Assembly: GCA_021108375.1 (NCBI GenBank) | Contig: JAIORA010000037.1 | Span: forward strand, 1 to 64,000 | Direction of reading: 5' to 3' | DNA: 64,000 nucleotides | From: Anaerohalosphaeraceae bacterium | GTDB taxonomy: Bacteria > Planctomycetota > Phycisphaerae > Sedimentisphaerales > UBA12454 | Part shown: piece by piece, positions 31,890-41,900 of the stretch | How the letters are laid out: each line of letters opens with the position of its first letter | Position numbering within the stretch: the first letter of the stretch is position 1 | Program-made: the position numbers and the translations under genes | The notes under the pieces: model-generated | Databases searched by the model: none | Told to the model about the DNA's origin: nothing | The model's input: only the letters and a program-made list of their open reading frames with translations

Positions 31890-32050
31890 GGGTAGCTCTA
31901 ATAATTGCTTTTGAGCGGCAAGTAGAAAATTTTTGTTCGCTGACAAGGAAGACAAATCAGCTTTATCCGTAGATAAAGCGGCTGTTGCCTGACACTGTTC
32001 AGCGACAAAAAGGTTCGTTTGTCCGCCAAAATGAATTTTTAGAGGTTCCC
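31890..32050. mobile_element. MITE-like imperfect inverted-repeat element
   Basis: Left end GGGTAGCTCTAATAATTGCTTTTG; right end, reverse complement, GGGAACCTCTAAAAATTCATTTTG; internal arms also partly complementary. Confidence 0.5.
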
Positions 32051-32110
32051 TAAAAACCCGTATTGTACCAATTTTACCACCGCAATACAATACCAAGTTA
32101 GCCCCCTGAT

Positions 32111-33151
32111 TCATCGGGGGTTGTTCATAAATTTATAAATTGTCCGCTGTGAATAAATTTCGCCCGGAGCAAGAACCGTCGATGGAAATTGCGGCTTGTT
32201 AGGCGAGTCGGGGTAGCACTGAGCCTCAAGGCAAAATCCGTTACGATGGTTGTAAACAGCCCCCTTGCCCTTTGCTGTCCCATCGAGAAAGTTGCCTGTA
32301 TAGAGCTGAACGCCCAACTCAGTTGTGTACATCTCCATCGCCCTGCCAGAGGCCGGGTCCAAAACTTTTGCCGCCAACGCTAACTTACCGCCTTCTTTAT
32401 TCAGCACATAATTATGGTCGTAGCCGCCCTGTATCTGGTCAATCCGCAGACCGATTTGAGTTGGCTGCGTAAAATCGAAAGGCGTGTTTTTGACCGAAGC
32501 AATTTCGCCGGTTGTGATAGCGTTCTCATCGACAGGCGTAAAATTGTCGGCGTTGAGCATAAGCGTATGGCCTGAAATATCGCCGCTATTATGGCCTGCC
32601 AAATTAAAATAGCTGTGATTGGTAAGGTTCACTATCGTCTGCTTATCGGTGGTCGCTTTGTAATCAATAATAATTTCGTCATCGTTGGTGAGAGTGTATG
32701 TAACTGTACAGGCCAGATTCCCCGGATAGCCTTGGTCGCCATCCGGGCTTGTATATGTCAATTCGAGTATGGCCGAATCTGCGGGGTTGATTTTGTTTGC
32801 GTTCCAAATCACCTTATCAAAACCTTTAATCCCGCCGTGCAGATGATTGGGGCCGATGTTTGTCGCGAGGGTATATTCATTTTGGCCGAGCCGAAATTTT
32901 CCGCCGGCAATACGATTTGCATATCTGCCTGTGATGCAGCCGAAATAAGAAGAAGCATTCACATAGCCATCGATAGTATCAAAACCGAGAACAACATCTT
33001 CAACAATATCGTTTCGGTCTGGCACTTCAATACTGGTAATAGCTCCGCCGTATGTTATGATGGAGACTCTCACACCGTTATCATTGCTCAGAACATAACG
33101 TTCGATTTGTCGGCCATCTTTTAATTTGCCAAAAACACTTTTCGATACCAT
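32111..33151 (-). CDS. galM: Aldose 1-epimerase (galactose mutarotase)
   Basis: GRYANRIAGGKFRL, GPNHLHGG, LTNHSYFNLAGH, GYDHNYVL; start moved to internal Met at 33151. Confidence 0.95.
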   Translation of the reverse strand: MVSKSVFGKLKDGRQIERYVLSNDNGVRVSIITYGGAITSIEVPDRNDIVEDVVLGFDTIDGYVNASSYFGCITGRYANRIAGGKFRLGQNEYTLATNIGPNHLHGGIKGFDKVIWNANKINPADSAILELTYTSPDGDQGYPGNLACTVTYTLTNDDEIIIDYKATTDKQTIVNLTNHSYFNLAGHNSGDISGHTLMLNADNFTPVDENAITTGEIASVKNTPFDFTQPTQIGLRIDQIQGGYDHNYVLNKEGGKLALAAKVLDPASGRAMEMYTTELGVQLYTGNFLDGTAKGKGAVYNHRNGFCLEAQCYPDSPNKPQFPSTVLAPGEIYSQRTIYKFMNNPR

Positions 33152-33324
33152 TATTACAACAACCCTTCCAAAAAATCCCCCTGCGATGCATCGATACATT
33201 ATTTGAGTTCGAGTATTATAGCCTTATTTCAGCTATCCATCAAACACAACTGCAACTTTCCCGTATTTCCCGCTTAATTTACTTGCAATCGACGAAAAAA
33301 CGTTGTAAATTATGCGTTTTTCGC

Positions 33325-33397
<73 letters not shown>

Positions 33398-34142
33398 TTC
33401 GCGTTTTGGCCGATGTCAATTTGATAACATCGGCCTCTTTTTATATGCGAAATTGGCACAATGGACGCAGATTTTTGAAGTAAAAAATGTTTGTAAGTCC
33501 TTATTTTACGTTGAGAAAAGAGGGGTGAAAACGGCATTTTCAGGCCAAAAACCCATTTAATATATTATTGAGCCGGAAATTGCGGTAGCGTTTTTCGGCT
33601 AAAAATCCATTCAGGACATTGTTGAACCATAGAAAAACAGTAAAAATTTGAATTTTTTTTGCGATTTTTGACATTTTTTGAACATTTTTGCTCACTTTTT
33701 GTCGTTTTTGAACGGTTTTTTACCAGTTTTAAGGCCATTTCAGGATAAAAAATCAAGACTAAACAATTCGGGTTTGTTTCGCTTTCGGCGAATAGTTTTT
33801 AGTTCAGGTCTCGGCCTAACGGCCGAAATGATTTTACTTTTTTGAACACGGATTTTAAAAAAAAGTAAAAAGATAAAAAATGGATACCCGCCTTCGCGGG
33901 TATGACAAAAGAAATTTAGACACGGATTTCACTGATTGAAAAAGTTAAAGTAGCGGAATGTTAAAAGCGGGAGTAAAAACATTTTTGAAAAAAAAGAAGT
34001 CGTATCACATAATTGGTTTGTTTATTGAATTTTTTGTGAAAGCGATTGCCTGCAAATCTGGATGGTATTACCAGAAATTATTTTGTTAACTAAAGTAAGA
34101 TGCTTTTGATTAATCTGCCTTTTTAAAAGTGCGAAACATATC

Positions 34143-35549
34143 TTACGTTATCATAATTTTTCTCGGAGGCAAATGCAGAGCCATCTGGAACGCATCGGCA
34201 GCAGCTTCTTTGACTGCCTCGGATAATGTCGGATGAGCGAAAATCATTTCCGCTAACTCTTTCGTGCTGGCCTTAAGCGAGAGCATTGCCGTTGCGCTTT
34301 CAATAATCTCGGTGGCGTTGTGTCCTATTATATGCACACCAAGCAAACGGTCATTTTCAAAATGTCGAATCACCCGAACAAAGCCAAAGTCCTCGCCGAC
34401 AGCCATCGCCTTGCCCAGATACCCGATTGGGAACTCCCCGACACGAATCGGAACCCCCTGCTGCTGTGCCTGTTTTGTAGTGATTCCAACCGAAGCAATT
34501 TCCGGGAATGTATAAACCGCGTTCGGCACCGAGCGTGTCTGTTCGGTGCTATGGCCGAGTGCGCTCTCAACCGCCACTTCGCCCTGTGCGCTGGCGGCGT
34601 GAGCCAATAGGCATCGGCCATTCGCGTCGCCGATACAATAATAATTCTTAACAGCGGTTTCCATCTTATCGTTCACACAAATGAACCCTCTGTCGGTTTC
34701 GAGCCCGATAGTTTCCAGGCCAATATCCTGTGTATTCGGTCTCCGACCTGTTGCCACCAGAACCTTATCGACCCGTAGCAATTGATTGCCCGAAAGCGTC
34801 GCCTCGGCAATTTCGCCCTTGACCTGGAGGTCTTCAACTTTAACGCCGGTATAAATGTTGATCCCGCGTCTGGCAAAAACACCTTCGAGTGCCTGGCCAA
34901 GCTGCGACTCCATCTCCGGCAGCAATCCATCCATCAATTCCACAATGGATACTTCCACGCCATACTCGTGCATCATACAGGCAAACTCACAGCCAATCAC
35001 GCCGCCGCCAACAATCAGCAATCGCTTCGGCAACTTCTTCCAATGCAATGCCTCATCCGAAGTACACACAACCTCAGAATCCGTGGGCCAACCGGGAATA
35101 CGTGCAGGCACAGAACCCGTCGCCAAAATAATCTTATCAGCGGTAAATGAATCATTACCACCTTTTTTGTCTGTTACGATAACCTTACCCTGCCCATCCA
35201 AAATGGCTTTACCCGAATAAAGCGTAACACTACGAGCACGAAACAACCCCTTGATTCCGCCGCGCAGTTTCATCAGAATTTTGTCTTTTCGCTTCTGTAT
35301 CGCTGGCCAGTCAAAGCTGACCGAGCCGTTGATATTGATTCCCAACGAATTGGCTCCCTGTATCCGATGGAGCAATTCTGACGAAGCCAATAACGCCTTC
35401 GACGGAATACAGCCGTAGTTCAGACAAGTACCACCAAGATAATGTTTTTCAACAACCGCCGTTTTGGCTCCCATCTGAGCGGCTTTCAGGGCTGTGATAT
35501 AACCGCCCGGGCCGGCTCCGATGACTGCAATCTGATAATGTTCTGCCAT
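34143..35549 (-). CDS. lpdA: Dihydrolipoyl dehydrogenase
   Basis: GGTCLNYGCIPSK redox motif; GAGPGG and GGGVIGCEFA nucleotide-binding motifs; C-terminal HAHPTLSE-like motif (FAHPTLSEA). Confidence 0.95.
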   Translation of the reverse strand: MAEHYQIAVIGAGPGGYITALKAAQMGAKTAVVEKHYLGGTCLNYGCIPSKALLASSELLHRIQGANSLGININGSVSFDWPAIQKRKDKILMKLRGGIKGLFRARSVTLYSGKAILDGQGKVIVTDKKGGNDSFTADKIILATGSVPARIPGWPTDSEVVCTSDEALHWKKLPKRLLIVGGGVIGCEFACMMHEYGVEVSIVELMDGLLPEMESQLGQALEGVFARRGINIYTGVKVEDLQVKGEIAEATLSGNQLLRVDKVLVATGRRPNTQDIGLETIGLETDRGFICVNDKMETAVKNYYCIGDANGRCLLAHAASAQGEVAVESALGHSTEQTRSVPNAVYTFPEIASVGITTKQAQQQGVPIRVGEFPIGYLGKAMAVGEDFGFVRVIRHFENDRLLGVHIIGHNATEIIESATAMLSLKASTKELAEMIFAHPTLSEAVKEAAADAFQMALHLPPRKIMIT

Positions 35550-35570
35550 AGTCTTATCCTCAATTATGAT

Positions 35571-35690
35571 TTATTGCGAAACTAATTGTTCAGGGTTTTC
35601 AAGAAGCTCTTTTAACCTCTTCAGGAATTGTGCAGCCAACACACCATCAATCACCCGATGGTCAACACTGAGCGTAATCGTCATCAATCG
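35571..35690 (-). pseudogene. C-terminal remnant of 2-oxo acid dehydrogenase E2 acyltransferase
   Basis: MTITLSVDHRVIDGVLAAQFLKRLKELLENPEQLVSQ carries the E2 DHRVIDG active-site motif but no lipoyl domain or rest of the catalytic domain. Confidence 0.85.
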
Positions 35691-35936
35691 CGTCGGGCTG
35701 CAGGAATCGGCCGAGAGATGAATTATACATTCTTGCGCGATAGTAGTACAGGCCGGTTTCGGGGTCGTATCTGCGAGCGATAAAGAAATACGGATTACCC
35801 ATAGAACTGGTAGTGGTGATTTGCCTAAAGCGTTATAAATTTTGAAAGAGCCGAACACGTCATGTTTATAAGTCTCTGCCGTTTCGCCAGCAGGGTTACT
35901 AAGAGCAATTATACTGCCCAATTCAAAAACACTCAA
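35683..35936 (-). pseudogene. Frameshifted RHS-repeat-associated core remnant
   Basis: GSIIALSNPAGETAETYKHDVFGSF in one frame, then TTTSSMGNPYFFIARRYDPETGLYYYRARMYNSSLGRFLQPDAID in another. Confidence 0.85.
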
Positions 35937-36016
35937 ACATTATTAACTTGTAAAAGAAAAACAAATAACTATTACTCAAAAACGGTACCGGACACCTTTA
36001 AATTCTCCTATTCATG

Positions 36017-36160
36017 TCATTTATGCTCGCGACAAATTTCATTGTAAGAAAAAACATCCTTACAGTTTTTTTTGGCTTGTTCACCCAAATCAACTCGCAC
36101 CTGCTTTCTATCCCCCCATTCTTCATAGATAGTCGCAATATGCCCTCTCTTTTTAATACA
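36017..36160 (-). pseudogene. Possible truncated DUF4926/KOW-like coding remnant
   Basis: CIKKRGHIATIYEEWGDRKQVRVDLGEQAKKNCKDVFSYNEICREHK* with no start codon; protein-like composition. Confidence 0.35.
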
Positions 36161-36211
36161 CTACATTCGTCTTTTCAATATTCATAACCACATAAACATC
36201 AAATTTAACTT

Positions 36212-36270
36212 TCCGTTATGCCCCCGGCAGAACCGGGGGCAATAACATTCAATTCTAACAATAAAAACCG
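36212..36270 (-). terminator. Terminator-like hairpin / duplicated 3' cassette
   Basis: GCCCCCGGTTCTGCCGGGGGC, also found at 38944-38965. Confidence 0.5.
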
Positions 36271-38628
36271 TTACGGCATCGGCGGTATCGTAACACCTAA
36301 ATCATACTCCTCCTGCCAAAGCGGATACGTCGGGTCAATAATTACCCAAATATAGGTGGATACCACATCATCTATATCTATTGTGCCGGCACCCGCTCCT
36401 TCTTCACATGTGTCCGCAGAGATAAGCTGCTCTTCAGTAAGTGGATACGTCGGATCAATAATCGCCTTAATATAGATAAGTGACACATCATCTATATTCA
36501 CATGTCCGTCACCAGTAACATCGCCTTCCATCGGAAGTGGACCATCGCCGCCGTTGGGTCCGTCGCCTTCATCGACCAGCCAGGAAAGGTACTCTTCGAG
36601 GTTGGTGTAACCGTCCTGATCATTGTCATAATTCCTGTCGGCTGAACTATTAGGGTTCAGCCCATAGTCATTTTCCCAGTAATTCGGCATACCGTCGCCA
36701 TCACTGTCAGTGGGATTTGTGGTGGAATAAAGGGTAGGCCAGCCGCCAACATCTGACTCATCAGCAATAAAAGAACCGGTACCGTTCTCCACATCGCTTA
36801 CGATACGATCATCCACCGAATCACGCTCAGGATATATTGCACCAGCCTCGTCCAGAATACGATTATAGGCTGCAACAGTACTATCCGTTGCTACCGGAGC
36901 AGCAGGAAAAGGACGGTTCTGCTTGTAGGCATTTATCTGTGCCTGCGTAAAATGACCGGAGTCAAATAGAACCAAAGACCATGGGTCGGACGGGCAATAG
37001 CCATTCATATAATTGTCGCTGAAATAAGATCTGGCAGTGTTGGTAAATTCTCCATAGGCATAATCGACATTATAGCCGGGTTTTTCTTTAAGGTAATTGC
37101 CCACATAATTCATCTTGGTGAGGCTGTCATCGTCCCCATCAGCGTTATATCCCGAATATCCCGTCTCATCATTGCCACAGTGGTAGATAATGTTATTGCG
37201 GAAATCAAAATTAAGGCCATCCGGATCAGATGCGACATTCTCATAATTGCCGGGGCGAGGAGCTCGTGTTTTATGATGAGCAAAAAGGTTATGGTGTAAA
37301 GTAACTTCGGAACCATCATAACCTCGAATCAATGAGGCGTATCCATCATGTGCATAGTCATGGCCGGGTTCATACAAGCTTTCAGAAAGTATACACCATT
37401 GACATGTAATGCGATGAGATTGAAGGCAGGAAACGAAGGTGAGGTGCACACCCCAACTCAGGGAACAATGATCCATTATCCCATCCGTAGCCGACAAAAG
37501 AGTATGCGGATTAGTCGTCCTATCCTTATAACCAAAACCAGCACTGCTCAGCAGCAGCCATTCACCACCATTCCCTTCACGCATATTATCTCCGGTTCTG
37601 CTTCGCAGGTAGCGAATGATTACATCATTGGTACATACTCTGAGTCCGTAATTCGCCAAGCATATCCCATCGCCCGGAGCAGTCTGGCCAGCGATAGTGA
37701 TATAAGGATTTTCAACAAGCAACTGCGAGTCTAAATATATTGTGCCGGAAATATCAAAAACAATGGTACGATGACCACTTGTATTCACCAGCCCGTATCG
37801 CAACGAGCCCACAGCGGGATTATCAACATCATCACTCAAATTAGTAACATGGTACACATCACCGCCGCGACCGCCCTGTGCAAACATACCGGCACCCTCT
37901 GCCGTAGGAAAGGCAAGCCCATTAACAACGCTGATGTCATCCCAGTAGCCGTAACTTTTGTTTTTATTTGCTACAAAATATATACGGTCAATCGATGTGC
38001 TGGATGCACTGTAGAAACTCTTGTTACTTACTGTTGTCCAGGAAGCTCCGATACCTGCTTTTCTGGCACTGAGATTAAATTTTTTAGTCTGGTAGTTCAG
38101 TTTCAACTTGAACTCATACCATGTACTGTCCACCAGTGTCATCAAGGTGTGCCATCCGCTGCTGTCGCGATAACTGATACTACTTGAGTCTTTAGACATT
38201 TGCACTTCCGCGGCGGTGTCATTGTCATCGTCTCTGACCTTCACATAACAACATCTATCCCCTGATGTGCTGCTTATGCTTTTATGCCTGGCATACCAGT
38301 TCACAGTATAGGTGCCAGTATTGTTTTTGTTGCCGAAGTCCAGATAAGCATACTTACTGCCGGTACTGGAGCCAATAATCCTTCCACACTGGCTGCCGCT
38401 GTACGCTCCGCTGGTTGCGAAACGAACCTGGGTGTCGCTGCCGCCCTGTGTCCAGTTAATGCCGGACGCGATGTCCGGCTCATCCCAGCCATAGTCGATG
38501 GATGCATCCCAGGTGCCGGATCCGGCACTATCCTCTTCAAAGGTTGTGTGTACTAAGCAATCGGCATTCACTCCGTGAGCGAGCCACAAAACTGCAAACA
38601 TTACCATTAACATTGTGAGCTTTTTCAT
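36271..38628 (-). CDS. Secreted pectate-lyase-like beta-helix protein with N-terminal lectin-like module and C-terminal dockerin
   Basis: Signal peptide MKKLTMLMVMFAVLWLAHGVNA; FPTAEGAGMFAQGGRGGDVYHVTNLSD...TIVFDISGTIYL...DNVIIRYLRSR; C-terminal GDVTGDGHVNIDDVSLIYIKAI dockerin. Confidence 0.88.
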   Translation of the reverse strand: MKKLTMLMVMFAVLWLAHGVNADCLVHTTFEEDSAGSGTWDASIDYGWDEPDIASGINWTQGGSDTQVRFATSGAYSGSQCGRIIGSSTGSKYAYLDFGNKNNTGTYTVNWYARHKSISSTSGDRCCYVKVRDDDNDTAAEVQMSKDSSSISYRDSSGWHTLMTLVDSTWYEFKLKLNYQTKKFNLSARKAGIGASWTTVSNKSFYSASSTSIDRIYFVANKNKSYGYWDDISVVNGLAFPTAEGAGMFAQGGRGGDVYHVTNLSDDVDNPAVGSLRYGLVNTSGHRTIVFDISGTIYLDSQLLVENPYITIAGQTAPGDGICLANYGLRVCTNDVIIRYLRSRTGDNMREGNGGEWLLLSSAGFGYKDRTTNPHTLLSATDGIMDHCSLSWGVHLTFVSCLQSHRITCQWCILSESLYEPGHDYAHDGYASLIRGYDGSEVTLHHNLFAHHKTRAPRPGNYENVASDPDGLNFDFRNNIIYHCGNDETGYSGYNADGDDDSLTKMNYVGNYLKEKPGYNVDYAYGEFTNTARSYFSDNYMNGYCPSDPWSLVLFDSGHFTQAQINAYKQNRPFPAAPVATDSTVAAYNRILDEAGAIYPERDSVDDRIVSDVENGTGSFIADESDVGGWPTLYSTTNPTDSDGDGMPNYWENDYGLNPNSSADRNYDNDQDGYTNLEEYLSWLVDEGDGPNGGDGPLPMEGDVTGDGHVNIDDVSLIYIKAIIDPTYPLTEEQLISADTCEEGAGAGTIDIDDVVSTYIWVIIDPTYPLWQEEYDLGVTIPPMP
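37926..38556 (-). repeat. TTFE-YWDDI module copy 1
   Basis: LVHTTFEEDSAGSGTWDAS...YGYWDDISVV. Confidence 0.9.
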
Positions 38629-38848
38629 CTTACACTTTCCTTTCCTTTTTTTTGTAATTATTTTTGCGACAAACATGACCACCTCAAGATGACCTGTCAA
38701 GGATGAAACAAACTTAACTACTTGTGAAACAGCGTTCCTCCCCTGTACTTATTCTCCTCCTTTCTCCTGTTATGAATTTCAAGCCAAAGACTAACGAGTA
38801 CACACCAAAAAAACATAGTCGCTTTCTTCCAAAACATTTATTGAATCA

Positions 38849-38935
38849 TTAGTCTTGTCTGTTTTCCAGCCAATTATCAGCAAAAATTGCAAAGTCAGCG
38901 AAGTCGATATTCATATCAAAGCCAGAATACTGCAT
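38849..38935 (-). pseudogene. Orphan dockerin-like C-terminal remnant
   Basis: Translates as MQYSGFDMNIDFADFAIFADNWLENRQD*, resembling VDFEDLATMANYWLEDRQN* at the end of the 43483 gene. Confidence 0.75.
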
Positions 38936-38994
38936 TACAGTTACGCCCCCGGCAGAACCGGGGGCATAATGTTCAATTCTAACAACAAAAACCG

Positions 38995-41900
38995 CTACGG
39001 CTGAGGCGGCAACATATCATCATCTGCGGGCGACTCCCACAGAGGCGTTAACAGTACACCCAACGAACCGGTTGGATCAACTATCCACTGTGAGATATGC
39101 AGAGCATCTGTGATTGTAACAAGGCCATCATCGGTTGTGTCCGCACATTTCAGTTGATCTGCAGTAAGTGTCCTCGTACCTACTACATACTGCGCGATAC
39201 ACATACAATCTGTCGCAGTAACATGTCCGTCTCCAGTGGCATCGCCTTCCATTAGTGTCGCCCCGCCGCCACCGCCTTTATACAGCTTCATAGTATAAAA
39301 CTCTGTTCCTACGCCTACCGTACTGCCATCCTCACACTGAATTTGCAGAGTATGCGAACTGCCGCTCTTAGCCGGCAACTCAACATAACGAACAAACTCA
39401 TCGTCCATCATTGCATCATCAGTAGTAATGTCAACCAGAGTATCTACATAAGTTCCATCCAAAAGAATCCTTTGTACAGATTTACGCAGTATCAAGCCTC
39501 CATCACCAGCATTCCTGGCTTTGCATCCGAGGGGAACAAACTTGATGACAAGCATACTTCCATCGCTTATATCAGCATTGAAGTTCACCGTCAGCGTTTT
39601 CGGCTGTGTCCATTTTGAAATGACACGAGGCAGAGAACCTCCTGGAGCACTGACAGTGTATGTATCGCTTGTGTATGCATTGTTTAAAGTTGTAAAAGTG
39701 TACGGCCACAGGTCGCTGTCAACAAATGGGCCTGTCCGTTTATACCCTATCTTAGTAGAAGGGTTTTGCAATTCCCACACAAGAGTCGAATAGTTGCTTT
39801 GCTGCAAAGGCTGCATCACAATGTGGCTGTAGCCGGTCTTTACCTGCTGGTCAACACCACTCATCTGACCAAAATAGTAATAAGAGGAAGGCACAATGTT
39901 GTAACCCATATTCCATGTGGTATTAAACTCTTCGAAGAAATCATTAAACTTCGGATGCAACTGGTTCATATAGTACACATAATCCTCCGCTTCGGGCAGG
40001 GCTGACTCAATATAAGAAGACGCAGTGTTACGATAAGAAGCAGTACCTGTATTCAGGTAGAGGTTGTTGTATACCATGGCATAGTGATAATCCCTGTAGA
40101 AATTTGCCAGTGCATCAGTCGCCTGAGACATTTCATAAAATCTTAAAAGATCAGGATCACTATTATAACCTTTCGCCGTATAGAGTTTGCTCACAGCGTT
40201 GCTGGCCACGCTTCTTGCATCGCTGATAGTGAACTGAGAAAGCACACTGGAAAGTGTTCCGGTACTTACATTTTTCACGGCACTGGTCTGACTGAGAACA
40301 CAACCTGCATTATAGAAATTTAAACTTTTATCTTTAATAAAACTCATCATCTGATACCATCCGGTATGCAGAGGATCAACGGTGGTAAAAGCATCGGTTA
40401 TCTTATAAGTATCTTTCAAAGCCTGAGCCACATAGTAATCTGCACTCGTACCGAATCTGTTTTCAGCCCAATTCAGCAAAAAACTATAGCTGTTAAAGTT
40501 GGCAGGGTCCCATGCAATTTTGGAACTTGCCAGTCTGCTTGGCTCGTAAAGCGATTCTGTTCCGTCAATATCGTCGCACGGTGCTTGGCCATTCACGCCA
40601 TAACCAATAAGCGTTGTCGCACGGGTCCTGAGTTTGGGTGCAGTATAGCACAGTTGAGTGATGCAAGGCTGATTCAAATTCGGATGATAAGCATGCCAGC
40701 CTGAAGTTTCCATACGAGCCATATCAATCAGCGTGTTAAAAGTATCGCCCCAGAGATAATCACTGCCGGAAGGAGTCAGCTTTGTCCGGAAACGAACATC
40801 AACCGGTAAAAGATTTGCAAGGGACTCGAATTCAGCGTCTGAACCCAAACCATGACTGATAATTCCCCAGGGACGAAGGTAAACCTTAGGCGCATCCGGA
40901 TCATCGGGATAAGTGTAATTGGGATTATAGCCCGTGGCATCAAGCATCGCATCCCTTATTATATTAACATACTCAATGAGCCTGTTCTTATACGATTGAG
41001 AATTGCATGATGAGCAGCCGCAGGAATATACACACTGATCATTCTCACCAATGTTAAGTATAATACCGCCAAGGTTGTCAACATTCTCAAAAAGATTTTT
41101 TACTTTGTCGTAAAGCATATCTTTGCCGGCCTGCTTGCTCGGACAGACAGACGGATGCCACCAATCGGTTTGCCGTGAAGGGGTAGTCCCATTATATGCG
41201 TTGAACGCATCTATCGCCCACTCCGGTAGTGCCGGCTGGTATGTGGCCATATACACCTTTACTCCATATTCAGCCATATTGACAATTTTACTTCTCAACT
41301 TGTCACGATTCGATTCTACTGTAGCCAGGTAATCGCTCTTAAAGCTTGAAGAGACATTGTTAAATACCTCTGGGTTACTATCATACCTGAAAATAGGCGA
41401 TTTTCTATCGGTGTACCAGGCAATATCAAAGTTAGCACGCTTGTATACCTTGCCAGAACGGACACTTAGCACAGGCCTGTCGCTAACATTTAAGCTTTGG
41501 CCTAATACACTGTATCCATCTTCCTGAACCCTGTCTCTCAACTCCATCAGGCCGTATAACGCACCAACATCCGTAACACCGGTAACCAGTATTTTATCGT
41601 CGCCAAAACTTTTGATATAAAAGCCCTGCTGTCCTGCCCAACTCGGACTAACGGAAACCCCTGATTCCTCAACCACTGAAGCAATACTTGGGTCATCGTA
41701 TCTGCCGACATAGACAACAGTCTGATTGGCCTTGTCAAGTTCTTCTGTTGCTACAACAATATCATCCCAGTAGCTGTAACTTTTGTTTCTATTTGTTATA
41801 AAATATATACGGTCAAGCGATGTGCTGGAGGAACTATAGAAACTCTTGTTGCTTACCGTCGTCCAGGAAGCTCCGATGCCTGCTTTCCTGGCACTGATAT

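Noticed and set aside
31827-32114. 95-aa minus ORF upstream of the DegT gene
   Set aside because: Lies across the MITE-like inverted repeat; composition and position fit chance translation.
33565-33756. 63-aa Lys/Asn-rich minus ORF
   Set aside because: Product of the phased T-tracts on the opposite strand (AAA/AAT codons).
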